This document shows, piece by piece, positions 55,643-64,000 of a stretch of 64,000 bases of DNA (positions within the stretch are counted from its first letter, which is position 1; every line of letters begins with the position of its first letter). Below the pieces are notes generated by a model, which was given only the letters and a program-made list of their open reading frames with translations, had not been told where the DNA came from and made no database searches. A program made the position numbers and the translations under genes. The DNA is taken from positions 186,001-250,000 of the forward strand of contig CAVZYN010000002.1 of NCBI GenBank assembly GCA_963779515.1, read 5' to 3'. This DNA comes from CAVZYN01 sp963779515. Lineage in GTDB: Bacteria; Pseudomonadota; Alphaproteobacteria; Rhizobiales; Hyphomicrobiaceae.

Positions 55643-58600
55643 ATGATTCCCAATCAATCAGCGCAATCTGGCGTTGGTGGCTCGCTCGCGGGAGCGGATC
55701 AACACGCGCCGCACACATATATCGGCGCCGATGCCGATGGCCGCATGCTGGTGCCGGACGCGCATGACCTCTTCAGCGGCGTGTTCAAACGCTCGGGCAG
55801 CGATCTCGTCATTGAGGGGCCGAGTGGCGCGCGCTATGTGGCGCCGGAGTATTTCTCGGGTGATGCGCCGGCGGATTTGATATCGCCGAAAGGTGCGGTG
55901 CTGACGGGCGATGTGGTGGCACAGCTTGCAGGCCCGCGGTTTCCCGAGGTTTATGCGCAGGCGGGCGGTCCAGCGCCGGGTGCAGCTGCGATCGGACAGG
56001 TCGAGACACTCGCGGGCACGGCAACGGCTGCGCGGGGCGGCGCGACCGTGACTCTGCAAATCGGCAGCCCGGTGTTCCAGGGCGATGTCGTCAGCACGGG
56101 TGGCGGGTCGAGCCTCGGGATCACGTTTGCGGATCGGACGGTGTTGTCGCTCGGCGACAGCGCGCGCATGACGCTCGACCGGTTTGTGTACGCGCCCGGC
56201 GGCGGCGCGCAAAACTCGATGTTGTTCAATCTCGTGCAGGGCACGTTCGTGTTCGTCGCGGGCCAGGTGGCGCCGACAGGCGACATGCGGCTTGAAACGC
56301 CGGTCGCGACGATGGGTGTACGCGGGACGACGGGCGTCATTCGCGTGGTGGCCGTGGATGGCACGTCGCTGTTCACGCTGGTGCAGGATCCAGGTGGCGG
56401 GGTCGGCGCGTTCGATGTCTTGAACAAGACGACCGGCGCGCTGATCAAGGCATTCCGGCAGTTGAATGAGCTGCTGATCGTGCAGAACATCAGCGGCCAG
56501 TCGCAAGAGGTTTCGAAGACGCCGGCCGATCTCGCGATCGAACAGGTGGCGATCGGCCAGGCGGTCAATGCGTTCAATGCGGGTGCAGCGCGCATTCAGC
56601 GCGGTGAGCAACCGGTCAATCAACAAGGGCCGGGCACGCCCGATCCCAATCAGCCGGGGCAACCTGGCGGGCCGCCACAGCCGCCGGATGGGCCGCAGCC
56701 GCAACGGGGCGGATCGCTGGATTCGCCGACACGCCTTGCGGATGCGGGCGATGCTGCAAGTGATCTGACGCAGTCGTTGAATTCCATCTATGCGACGGGG
56801 CCCCGCGTCGGCGCGCTCGATCCGGCGAGTTCGATCGCGTTGCTGCCGAACGAGCGAAACGACAGCGTCGGACTGATTGTGCCGGTGGCGTTGACCGACA
56901 GCGGCGGGCTGTCCGGGCCGACGGCCGTGGTGCCTTCGGTGATCCTGGTGCGCGGCCCGGCGATTTTGTTGCCGGGCACGCCGACGGTCGCGGAAGATGG
57001 GACCATCGGGGTGACTGGGATTTTTGTCGGCGATCCCGACAGCAGCATCCTGAGTGTGACGATCACGTCGCTCTCGACAGTGACGCTCGGGACGACGGCG
57101 GGATTGACGTTCTCGATCGGCGACGGCGTCGATGACGAGACCATGACATTCACGGGGGCGGCGGGCGCGGTTGCGGCAGCGTTGGCGAGCCTCACCTACT
57201 TTCCAACATTCAACAATGACGGTGTCGGCGGGATTCGCATCCGCGTCACGGACGAGACCGGCTTGACGGACGAACAGAATTTGATCGTCAACATCACGCC
57301 GCAGCCGGACGCGCCGGTGATCACGGGTGGACCAGCGACGGTGGCGGTGACGGCGGGGAGCGCGCCTGTCAACATCGATCTCAGGACTAACGCGTCCGAT
57401 CCCGATCGTGGCGCGGTGCTTTCGATCGCGAATGTCGTCGGGTTGGTGGCCGGGCTTGCGGTCGCCGGCAACACCTTGACCATCGATCCGGCCAATGCGG
57501 CGTTCGAGAGCATCGCGCAGGGTCAAGCCCAAGTCATCACCGTCACCTACGACGTTGTCGACGAGACCGGATTGGCGACGCCGCATGCAACGCAGGTCAC
57601 CATCTTTGGCGTCAACGATGCGCCGCGGTCGTCGGGGCCGGTGACGGGGAGTGGTACGGAGGACACGGTATTCATTACTACGTTCGATCTGCTCGCGAAC
57701 GCGACGGATCCGGACAATAATGCCTCGCTGTCTGTTGGTAGCGTCAGTGGCCTCACCGCGGGCATGTCGATCGTCAACAATGAGCTGTTCGTGAATTTTA
57801 CGAGCGCGGAGTTCCAGTCGATCGCGGCGGGCGCGACGCGGGATTATGCGATCAGTTACGTCGTGACGGATGAGTTCGGCGCCAGTGTCGCGCAGACGGC
57901 GGTAGTGACGGTGACGGGTGTGAATGATGCGCCTGTGGTTGGGGCGCCGCTGGTCGTGAACCTGACGGCCGGGAGTACGCAGCCTTTTGTCGTCGTCAAC
58001 CAGTTGCAAGGCGTGACCGATGTCGATACGCCGCTCGCGCTCGTGAGTGCGACGTCTCCTATCGGGGCGTTGCCGCAAGGCGCGCTTGTCGCCAGTAATG
58101 CAGTCAGTCTCTATCTGAATACCTATGAAAGTATCCGTCTCGGGGCAGGGCAGACGCAAACGTTCGCCTCGACATTCGATGTCGTCGACCAATTCGTGGC
58201 GGCTTCGCCCGGTCAGTCGTTGACGATCAAAGTCACGGGCGTGAACGATGCGCCGTTCGACGGATTTACGCCAACGGCGTATTGGGTCGGGCAGGGCAGC
58301 ATATTTGCGTACAACAACTATGGGTTTGCTGAATTGGACGGCAGCGTCGCAAACCCGGCAACGGGCGATACCTATGTGGTGACGGCGTCAATCGGTGGTA
58401 CGCAGCTCGGCGCCACGCCGTTCAACGGCTTCACGTTTGTCGATGGACTTGGGAACCAGGTGGCTGGACAGCAACCCGGCACAGGACTTTTGAGCGGGAA
58501 CGCGTCGGTGGCGACTGGCATCTATACCGTCACGTTCACTGCGACCGATGCGGCTGGGCTTTCCACGTCGTCAACCGGACAGATTATTGTCACCGACCAA

Positions 58601-59488
58601 GTGGCTCCGTTCACGGGTGGTACCATCGGTGACGCAGCATCGACAACGGCCCTGGTCCTGCTGGGGCTGGATGGCTCAGATCAGCTGCTCGGTGGACTTG
58701 GCGATGATCTCCTCAATGGTGGTATTGGACCAGACACCATCAATGGCGGCGCTGGGTTCGATGTTGCGGACTACTCGTTTTACAACGTCGGGCAATTTCC
58801 CTACAGCGGCGGCATTGATGCCAGTCTGATTGGGAATTCTGTGTTTGGTTTCGCCAATGATGGCCTCGACACGCTGGTCGATATCGAGGGTATTCGCGGC
58901 AGCAACTATGTGGACACCATCACCGGCAACAGCAGCGCGAACTTCATTGACGGTCAGCAGGGCGACGACATTCTGATCGGCGGCGGCGGGGCGGACACGA
59001 TTCTCGGCGGTGCCGGTTCTGATCTCCTTCGGGTCGCAGACGCGGACTTTGGTCTGATCGATGGCGGTTCGTCGGTCGGGAGTAACGCCAACAACGGCAA
59101 CATTCTCAAGCTCGATGGCGGGTTCAATCTCGATTTGACGGCGAAAGCGAACACCGCGATCAAGAATATCCAAGCGATCGACTTGACCAACGGACAGGCC
59201 AATGTGTTGTCGTTGGATCTCAGCGACGTGTTCGACATGACGGCGTTCCCGCTCAATCCGCTGTTTGCAACCACGCATGCGCCGGGGCATACGCTCGTCA
59301 TCGGTGGTGAGTCCGCTGACATCGTGAACCTCAGTTCAGTGGGGGGCAGCGGCAGTTGGCAGCTGATCTCCAGCAGCGCCGTCACTTCGCCGAATCCCGG
59401 CAACTACAACATCTACGACTATGTGTCGGGCGGGCAGGTGATCGCGTCGGTGGCAATCGAACAAGTGGTTCAGCAGATCGTGACATGA
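55643..59488 (+). CDS. Large secreted FecR-domain / cadherin-like / RTX protein, probable T1SS substrate
   Basis: This is a 1281-residue protein without an N-terminal signal peptide. Residues about 115-290 form a FecR domain (VFQGDVVSTGGGSSLGITFADRT, TPVATMGVRGTTGVI). A Pro/Gln-rich linker lies at 322-358. From about 415 to 1000 there are tandem cadherin-like/VCBS-type repeats ending in GVNDAP motifs (three copies). Calcium-binding RTX nonapeptides occur at about 1013-1040 (LGGLGDDLLNGG) and 1101-1135 (GADTILGGAGSDLLRV). The C-terminus is the uncleaved type I signal region. It follows its secretion genes directly and overlaps the cyclase start by ATGA. Likely a surface adhesin or sensor ligand. 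Confidence 0.9.
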   Translation: MIPNQSAQSGVGGSLAGADQHAPHTYIGADADGRMLVPDAHDLFSGVFKRSGSDLVIEGPSGARYVAPEYFSGDAPADLISPKGAVLTGDVVAQLAGPRFPEVYAQAGGPAPGAAAIGQVETLAGTATAARGGATVTLQIGSPVFQGDVVSTGGGSSLGITFADRTVLSLGDSARMTLDRFVYAPGGGAQNSMLFNLVQGTFVFVAGQVAPTGDMRLETPVATMGVRGTTGVIRVVAVDGTSLFTLVQDPGGGVGAFDVLNKTTGALIKAFRQLNELLIVQNISGQSQEVSKTPADLAIEQVAIGQAVNAFNAGAARIQRGEQPVNQQGPGTPDPNQPGQPGGPPQPPDGPQPQRGGSLDSPTRLADAGDAASDLTQSLNSIYATGPRVGALDPASSIALLPNERNDSVGLIVPVALTDSGGLSGPTAVVPSVILVRGPAILLPGTPTVAEDGTIGVTGIFVGDPDSSILSVTITSLSTVTLGTTAGLTFSIGDGVDDETMTFTGAAGAVAAALASLTYFPTFNNDGVGGIRIRVTDETGLTDEQNLIVNITPQPDAPVITGGPATVAVTAGSAPVNIDLRTNASDPDRGAVLSIANVVGLVAGLAVAGNTLTIDPANAAFESIAQGQAQVITVTYDVVDETGLATPHATQVTIFGVNDAPRSSGPVTGSGTEDTVFITTFDLLANATDPDNNASLSVGSVSGLTAGMSIVNNELFVNFTSAEFQSIAAGATRDYAISYVVTDEFGASVAQTAVVTVTGVNDAPVVGAPLVVNLTAGSTQPFVVVNQLQGVTDVDTPLALVSATSPIGALPQGALVASNAVSLYLNTYESIRLGAGQTQTFASTFDVVDQFVAASPGQSLTIKVTGVNDAPFDGFTPTAYWVGQGSIFAYNNYGFAELDGSVANPATGDTYVVTASIGGTQLGATPFNGFTFVDGLGNQVAGQQPGTGLLSGNASVATGIYTVTFTATDAAGLSTSSTGQIIVTDQVAPFTGGTIGDAASTTALVLLGLDGSDQLLGGLGDDLLNGGIGPDTINGGAGFDVADYSFYNVGQFPYSGGIDASLIGNSVFGFANDGLDTLVDIEGIRGSNYVDTITGNSSANFIDGQQGDDILIGGGGADTILGGAGSDLLRVADADFGLIDGGSSVGSNANNGNILKLDGGFNLDLTAKANTAIKNIQAIDLTNGQANVLSLDLSDVFDMTAFPLNPLFATTHAPGHTLVIGGESADIVNLSSVGGSGSWQLISSSAVTSPNPGNYNIYDYVSGGQVIASVAIEQVVQQIVT

Positions 59489-61687
59489 GGCCGCTCCGTC
59501 CCGCGCTTGCTTCCGGGCGGATGCTCGGCCTTGTGCTGGTCGCCGCGCTGGCGATGCTGCGGGTGGCCGATCCGCTGCCGCTGCAGACGCTCAGGAATTT
59601 CGCGTTCGATACATTTCAGCGCTGGAAACCGCGGGTCGAGACGGCCTACCCGGTACGCATCGTCGATATCGACGAGAAGAGTTTGAAGCGAAGTCGGCCA
59701 ATGGCCCTGGCCGCGCACGGTGCTGGCGGATCTGATCACGCGGCTCGGTGAGGCCGGCGCGGTGACGGTCGCGTTCGATGCGCTGTTTGCGGAGCCGGAT
59801 CGAACGTCGCCTGCAACGATCGCGCAATCGATCCCGAAACTCGATGAGGCGACGCGCACACAGCTTGCTGGCATGCCGAGCAATGAGCGGGTGATGGCGG
59901 ATGCGATGCGGCGCATGCGCGTGGTGCTCGGGGAGGTCGGGGATCAGAGTGCGGCCTCGCAGCAAGGGTTCCGGCATCCGAGGTCGACAGTGGCGACCGT
60001 CGGTGGCGATCCGGGTCCGTTTCTGACGCAGTACGCGGGGATCGTGCGCAACATGCCGGATCTCGATGCGGCGGCGGCGGGGCGAGGAGTGTTTTCGTTC
60101 GCGGCGGAGCGGGACGACGTGGTGCGGCGGGTGCCGGCGGTCCTGGCGGCGCGAGGCGTGGTTTTGCCGTCGCTCGCTATCGAAACGCTGAGGGTCGCGA
60201 CGAATACGCCGACGATGCTGTTGCGGCGCGATGCGGCAGGCGTGTCGAACCTCGTGGTCGCGGGCGTCGAAATTCCGACGGACCAGAATGGCAATCTCTG
60301 GCTGCACTATACGCGGCATAGCGCGGCGCGGTTCGTGTCCGCGGCGGACGTGTTGGCCAAGCGCGCGGCGCCGGATGCGGTGCGCGGGCGCATTGTCATT
60401 GTCGGGGCGTCGGCTGCGGGATTGTTCGACCGGCGCGCGACGCCGCTTGATCCTGCCATTCCAGGCGCTGAAATCCACGCGCAGGCGATCGAGAACATTC
60501 TCGGCAAGGCGCTGCTGACGCGGCCGCACTATGCGATTGCGCCGGAGGTGATCGTGCCGCTGCTGCTGGGGCTTGGGATCGTGCTGCTGGTGCCGTGGCT
60601 CGGCGCGGTGCCGGTGCTGGCGTTGGCGGCGGGGCTCGTGTCGCTGATCTGGGGCGGGGCGTGGTATCTGTTTTCGACGCGGAAGCTGCTGATCGACCCG
60701 AGCTTTGCGACGCTCGCGAGTTTTGCGACGCTGGCGCTAATGGCGTTCCAGAATTATGCCCGCGACGAGCGGCAGAAGGCGGAGATCCGGGGCGCGTTCG
60801 GCCGGTATGTGTCGCCGAAACTGGTGGAGCAGCTGGCGGCGGACCCGGCGAAACTGGTGCTCGGCGGCGAGATGCGCGAATTGACGGTGCTGTTCTCGGA
60901 TGTGCGCGGGTTCACGTCGATCGCGGAGACGTTCAAGGACGATCCGCAGGGACTGACCCGGCTGATGAACCGGATGCTGACGCCGCTGACGAATGCGATC
61001 ATCGACAGTGGCGGGACGGTCGACAAGTACATGGGCGATGCGATCCTGGCGTTCTGGAATGCGCCGCTGGATACGCTGGATCACCCAAAGCGCGCGGTGG
61101 AGGCCTCGCTCGAAATGCTGCGGCGGCTTGCCGAGCTCAACCGGACGCTCGAGGCGGAAGCGGCAGCGGCGGGCCATCCGCATCGCCCGATCGAGATCGG
61201 CATCGGGCTCAACACTGGGGCGTGCGTCGTCGGCAACATGGGATCGGATCTGAGGTTCGATTACTCGGTGCTGGGAGACAGCGTCAACATCGCGTCGCGG
61301 CTCGAAGGCCTGACGAAGAGCTATGGTGTGTCGATGCTGGCGGGCGAGGCGACGGTGCTGGCGTGCGGCGATGCGATCGCGGCGATCGCCATCGACAGCG
61401 TCAGGGTCAAGGGCAAGGCGGAGCCGGCCACCATTTATGCGGTACTTGGAGATGCCAGCATGCGGGGTACGGAGTCGTTTGCGCGGGTGCGCGCGGCGAT
61501 GGACCAGCTCCGGACCGCCTATCTGGCGCGGGATTGGGATGCGTCGCGTGCGATCATTGCCGAAGGCGGTGCCGGGCCGTTGGGCCAGGTGTTCGAGATT
61601 TATGGCGAGCGGATCGAGCGCGCGGCGGTCGCGCCGGAGACTGCGTGGGATGGGGTCGCGACGCTCCCCAGCAAGGATGGTTTGTAG
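59485..61687 (+). CDS. CHASE2-domain class III adenylate/guanylate cyclase, one frameshift
   Basis: Repaired length is about 733 residues: an N-terminal helix, an extracytoplasmic CHASE2 sensor (about 35-340; FQRWKPRVETAYPVRIVDIDEKSL, VTVAFDALFAEPDRTSP), then membrane helices (about 345-400) and a class III cyclase domain (about 455-640). Both metal Asp are present (LFSDVRGFTS, DKYMGDAILAFW) and so is the Asn/Arg pair (GDSVNIASRLEG). The adenine-selecting Lys is kept; the partner Asp is replaced by Ser (FDYSVLGD), as in class IIIb enzymes. The break is at 59690-59692 (CGAAGTCGG, one A too many). Coupled to the FecR-protein gene by ATGA. Confidence 0.92.
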
Positions 61688-61811
61688 CGATAGAGATGGT
61701 CGCGGTACTGGCGCATGCGGCGGGCAAATCACTTAACTGTTGCATTGGGGCGCGCGGCACACTCAAGAATGGGTGGATGGGGACGGGGCGCCCCGATACG
61801 GGGAGAGACCG

Positions 61812-63180
61812 ATGTCCATGCTAAAAATGCGGCGTGCCGGTGCGGCGCTGGGTGGGGTGGGCGTAGCCACACTCGTGTCGGTTGGTCCGGCGCTTGCCGC
61901 AGGGGCCGCGGCGGAGTCGATCTCATTCTTCGGTATTCCGGTCGACTTTATTTTGTTCGCGCTGACGCTGTTGGGTGTCGCGCTGTTTCATAATCAGACA
62001 TTTGCCGTCGCGATGACGGGGCTCGCGGCGATCACGCTCTACAAGCTCGGGTTCACGGGGTTCAAGACCGGGGCAGGGACTCGGCGGGCTGTTTGTGCAT
62101 CTGGCGCACGAGTGGGTGACGCTCGCCAATCTCTTCTGTCTGCTGATGGGGTTTGCGCTGCTGTCGCGGCACTTCGAGAAGAGCGAGCTTCCGGCCATCA
62201 TGCCGCGGTATTTGCCGGACGATTGGAAGGGCGCGTTCGTGCTGCTTGTCCTGGTGTTCGTGCTGTCGAGTTTTCTCGACAACATCGCGGCGGCGTTGAT
62301 TGGCGGAGTGGTGGCGAAGCAGGTGTTCCGCGGCAAGGTGCACATCGGGTATCTGGCGGCGATCGTTGCCGCATCTAATGCGGGTGGCTCCGGCTCGGTG
62401 GTCGGCGACACGACCACGACGATGATGTGGATCGACGGCGTCAGTCCATTGAGCGTCTTGGACGCGTTCACGGCGGCGACGGTCGCTTTGATTGTCTGTG
62501 GCATTCCAGCGGCGTTCCAGCAGCATGCCTATTCGCCGATCATGAAGGATGAAGCGGCCGGCGTGCATGTCGATTGGACGCGGGTGTTCATCGTGTTCGC
62601 CATTCTCGCGATGGCGATCGGGGCAAATGTCTGGGCGAACCAGAAGGCGAAGTATCTGCTCGATATGCTTCCGGTGATTGGATTGGGGGTGTGGGCGGCG
62701 ATCCTGTTGACGGCGCCGCTGCGGGCGCCGGATTGGGAGTTGCTGGGCGAGAACCTCAAGGGCACGCTGTTCCTGCTGGCGCTGGTGACGTGCGCCTCGA
62801 TGATGCCGGTGGAGAAGTTGCCAGCGGCGTCCTGGCCGACAGCGCTGGGATTGGGTTTTGTGTCAGCTGTGTTCGACAACATTCCACTGACGGCACTGGC
62901 GCTGAAGCAGGGTGGGTATGATTGGGGCTTCCTTGCTTATGCGGTCGGGTTCGGCGGGTCGATGATCTGGTTTGGATCGTCGGCGGGGGTGGCGCTGTCG
63001 AATATGTATCCGGAAGCAAAGTCGGTTGGGCGCTGGATCACCGGTGGATGGCATGTGGCGCTCGCCTACGTCGTCGGATTCTTCTTCATGCTGGCGGTGC
63101 TCGGGTGGCGGCCGGATCCGCCGCATAAGAAGGCCGAGGTGCCGGCACCCGTGGCGGTCGCGTCGGTTTTGCAGCGGTAG
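61812..63180 (+). CDS. ArsB/NhaD/CitT-superfamily ion permease, one frameshift
   Basis: Repaired length is about 455 residues with 11-12 hydrophobic helices. The start at 61812 follows GGGGAGAGA (61799-61807). Family-like segments are VLSSFLDNIAAALIGG, AASNAGGSGSVVGDTTTTMMW and VFDNIPLTALAL, the paired re-entrant loop motifs of the ion transporter superfamily. NhaD-type sodium/proton antiporters and citrate or arsenite carriers share these; I cannot decide which ion. The frame breaks at 62079 (GGGACTCGG, one A too many). It lies 124 bases after the cyclase gene on the same strand. Confidence 0.82.
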
Positions 63181-63205
63181 CGTGCAACGGCGGGACGTCG
63201 CGATG

Positions 63206-64000
63206 TCAGGCCGTGGTCGGCAGGGCCTTCAACAGGACGTCTGGATCGCTGGAGTAGTTGGCGAGGATCGGGAGCATCGCGCCACCGATCGCACGCGCAT
63301 CGGCGCCGGCGGAACCAGCGACGACCTCGAAGGGCGACAGGCCTTGAAGATCCATCAGCGCCACCTTGGCGCGCGTCGCCTCGACGATCGCGGCCAGCAC
63401 GTCGCGGGGCAGCGCGCCATCGATGCAGACGCGCTGAAAATCGATCACCGAAACGGCGGAGACAGTGGCTATGGCGAGCGCTTCGGCGGTGGCCGTGATC
63501 CAGCGCTTCAGGGGCTGGCCGAGTGCGCTCCAATCGCGCTCCGGCATTTGCAGAATGGCAACATTCGCATGGCGCTTGGCGAGGGCCTGTTCCAGCGTGA
63601 TCAGCGAGGCATGCTCGATCAGCTGCGAGCGCTGGCCTTTGAGTTCGATCGGCATCGAGCCGAGGGCGCCAGCGTTGCCGGTCCGGCCGGCGAAAAGCTG
63701 GCCATTCAAGACAACGCCGCCGCCAATGAATGAACCGATATAGAAGTACAGGAAATCCGCTGCCGCAGTGCGCTCCGTCCGCGCCAGCTCGGCGCCGCAC
63801 GCCGCCGTCGCGTCATTGGCGATCAGGGCCGGCAGACCGGTCAGGCGGGTAAGTTCGCGCGCGACATCGATGCTTTTCCAACCGTCGAGCGCGCCCGATG
63901 GCGCATCCACTTGCTCGGCCCATTTCCAGAGTTCGAAGGGCATCGCGACGCCTATTCCGGAGATGCGCTGCTTACGCCCCAGCGTCTTGCGCAGGTTCGC
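63206..64000 (-). CDS. ROK family protein, 5' end outside window
   Basis: The frame stays open to the right edge, so the start lies beyond 64000; about 265 residues are visible. ROK hallmarks are DATAACGAELARTERTAAADFLYFYIGSFIGGGVVLNGQLFAGRTGNAGALGSMP, with the DxGxGxG-like and GxGxG phosphate loops and the usual region for zinc. Members are sugar kinases or repressors (NagC/XylR type) with an N-terminal winged helix, and the missing N-terminus would decide. The zinc Cys cluster of many ROK proteins is not evident here. Convergent with the permease. Confidence 0.85.
   Translation of the reverse strand, partial: ANLRKTLGRKQRISGIGVAMPFELWKWAEQVDAPSGALDGWKSIDVARELTRLTGLPALIANDATAACGAELARTERTAAADFLYFYIGSFIGGGVVLNGQLFAGRTGNAGALGSMPIELKGQRSQLIEHASLITLEQALAKRHANVAILQMPERDWSALGQPLKRWITATAEALAIATVSAVSVIDFQRVCIDGALPRDVLAAIVEATRAKVALMDLQGLSPFEVVAGSAGADARAIGGAMLPILANYSSDPDVLLKALPTTA

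Noticed and set aside
55658..58192. Open frame of 844 codons on the minus strand, opposite the FecR/RTX gene
   Set aside because: Arg/His-rich shadow of a well-supported gene with clear domains on the other strand.
55643..61687. LapA/LapD/LapG-type adhesin control system
   Set aside because: No GGDEF/EAL receptor or periplasmic protease gene is present, and the N-terminus carries a FecR domain rather than a Lap retention module.

Overview
The window is high-GC DNA from an alphaproteobacterium, most likely of the Hyphomicrobiales type. The clues are a SAM-II riboswitch ahead of metX-metW, a Fur/Mur-type palindrome ahead of mntH, the glnB-glnA pair behind a sigma-54 promoter, divergent phaA/phaR, a TIGR02300 zinc-ribbon protein and an N-terminally extended UvrB. 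No rRNA, tRNA, CRISPR array or insertion sequence was seen, so it looks chromosomal.

Layout. 0-8.6 kb: an unrecognised gene, uvrB, a secreted Ala/Pro-rich protein with a PsiF tail, then on the minus strand NIPSNAP, an FAD oxidoreductase/GcvT protein and an EamA exporter. 8.9-13.8 kb: a plus-strand operon of a TPP enzyme, a cupin and a complete SsuABC/TauABC-type ABC importer. 13.8-19.3 kb: pepN, mntH, an MFS transporter. 19.5-25.9 kb: SAM-II riboswitch, metX, metW, a methyltransferase, gloB, a DUF985 cupin and a NYN/OST-HTH RNA-binding protein. Nearly all of these are broken by single-base indels. 25.9-36.9 kb: an EamA transporter, phaA, phaR, a dihydroxyphthalate-decarboxylase-like protein divergent from a class II aldolase and a Bug solute receptor, tyrS, anmK, small proteins and an SDR. 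37-41.7 kb: a Pro/Ala-rich membrane protein, aroC, glnB, glnA.

42-61.7 kb is the most unusual part, and every gene lies on the plus strand. An ECF sigma factor with a vWA protein comes first. Then come two tandem SulP-STAS-cNMP transporters, a Crp/Fnr regulator, a complete type I secretion system (TolC-like, ABC, HlyD), a 1281-residue secreted FecR/cadherin-like/RTX protein, and a CHASE2 class III nucleotide cyclase translationally coupled to it. This reads as a cyclic-nucleotide circuit: a membrane cyclase, three cNMP-binding proteins that could receive its product, and a secreted partner for the cyclase sensor. The parts belong to known families. The circuit is my inference.

After it lie an ArsB/NhaD/CitT-like permease and the 3' part of a ROK-family gene that runs off the right edge.

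About eleven conserved genes carry single-base frameshifts, densest at 20.7-24.6 kb. Because they hit unrelated core genes whose downstream frames remain well conserved, I treat most as likely consensus-sequence errors and annotate each gene across its breaks.
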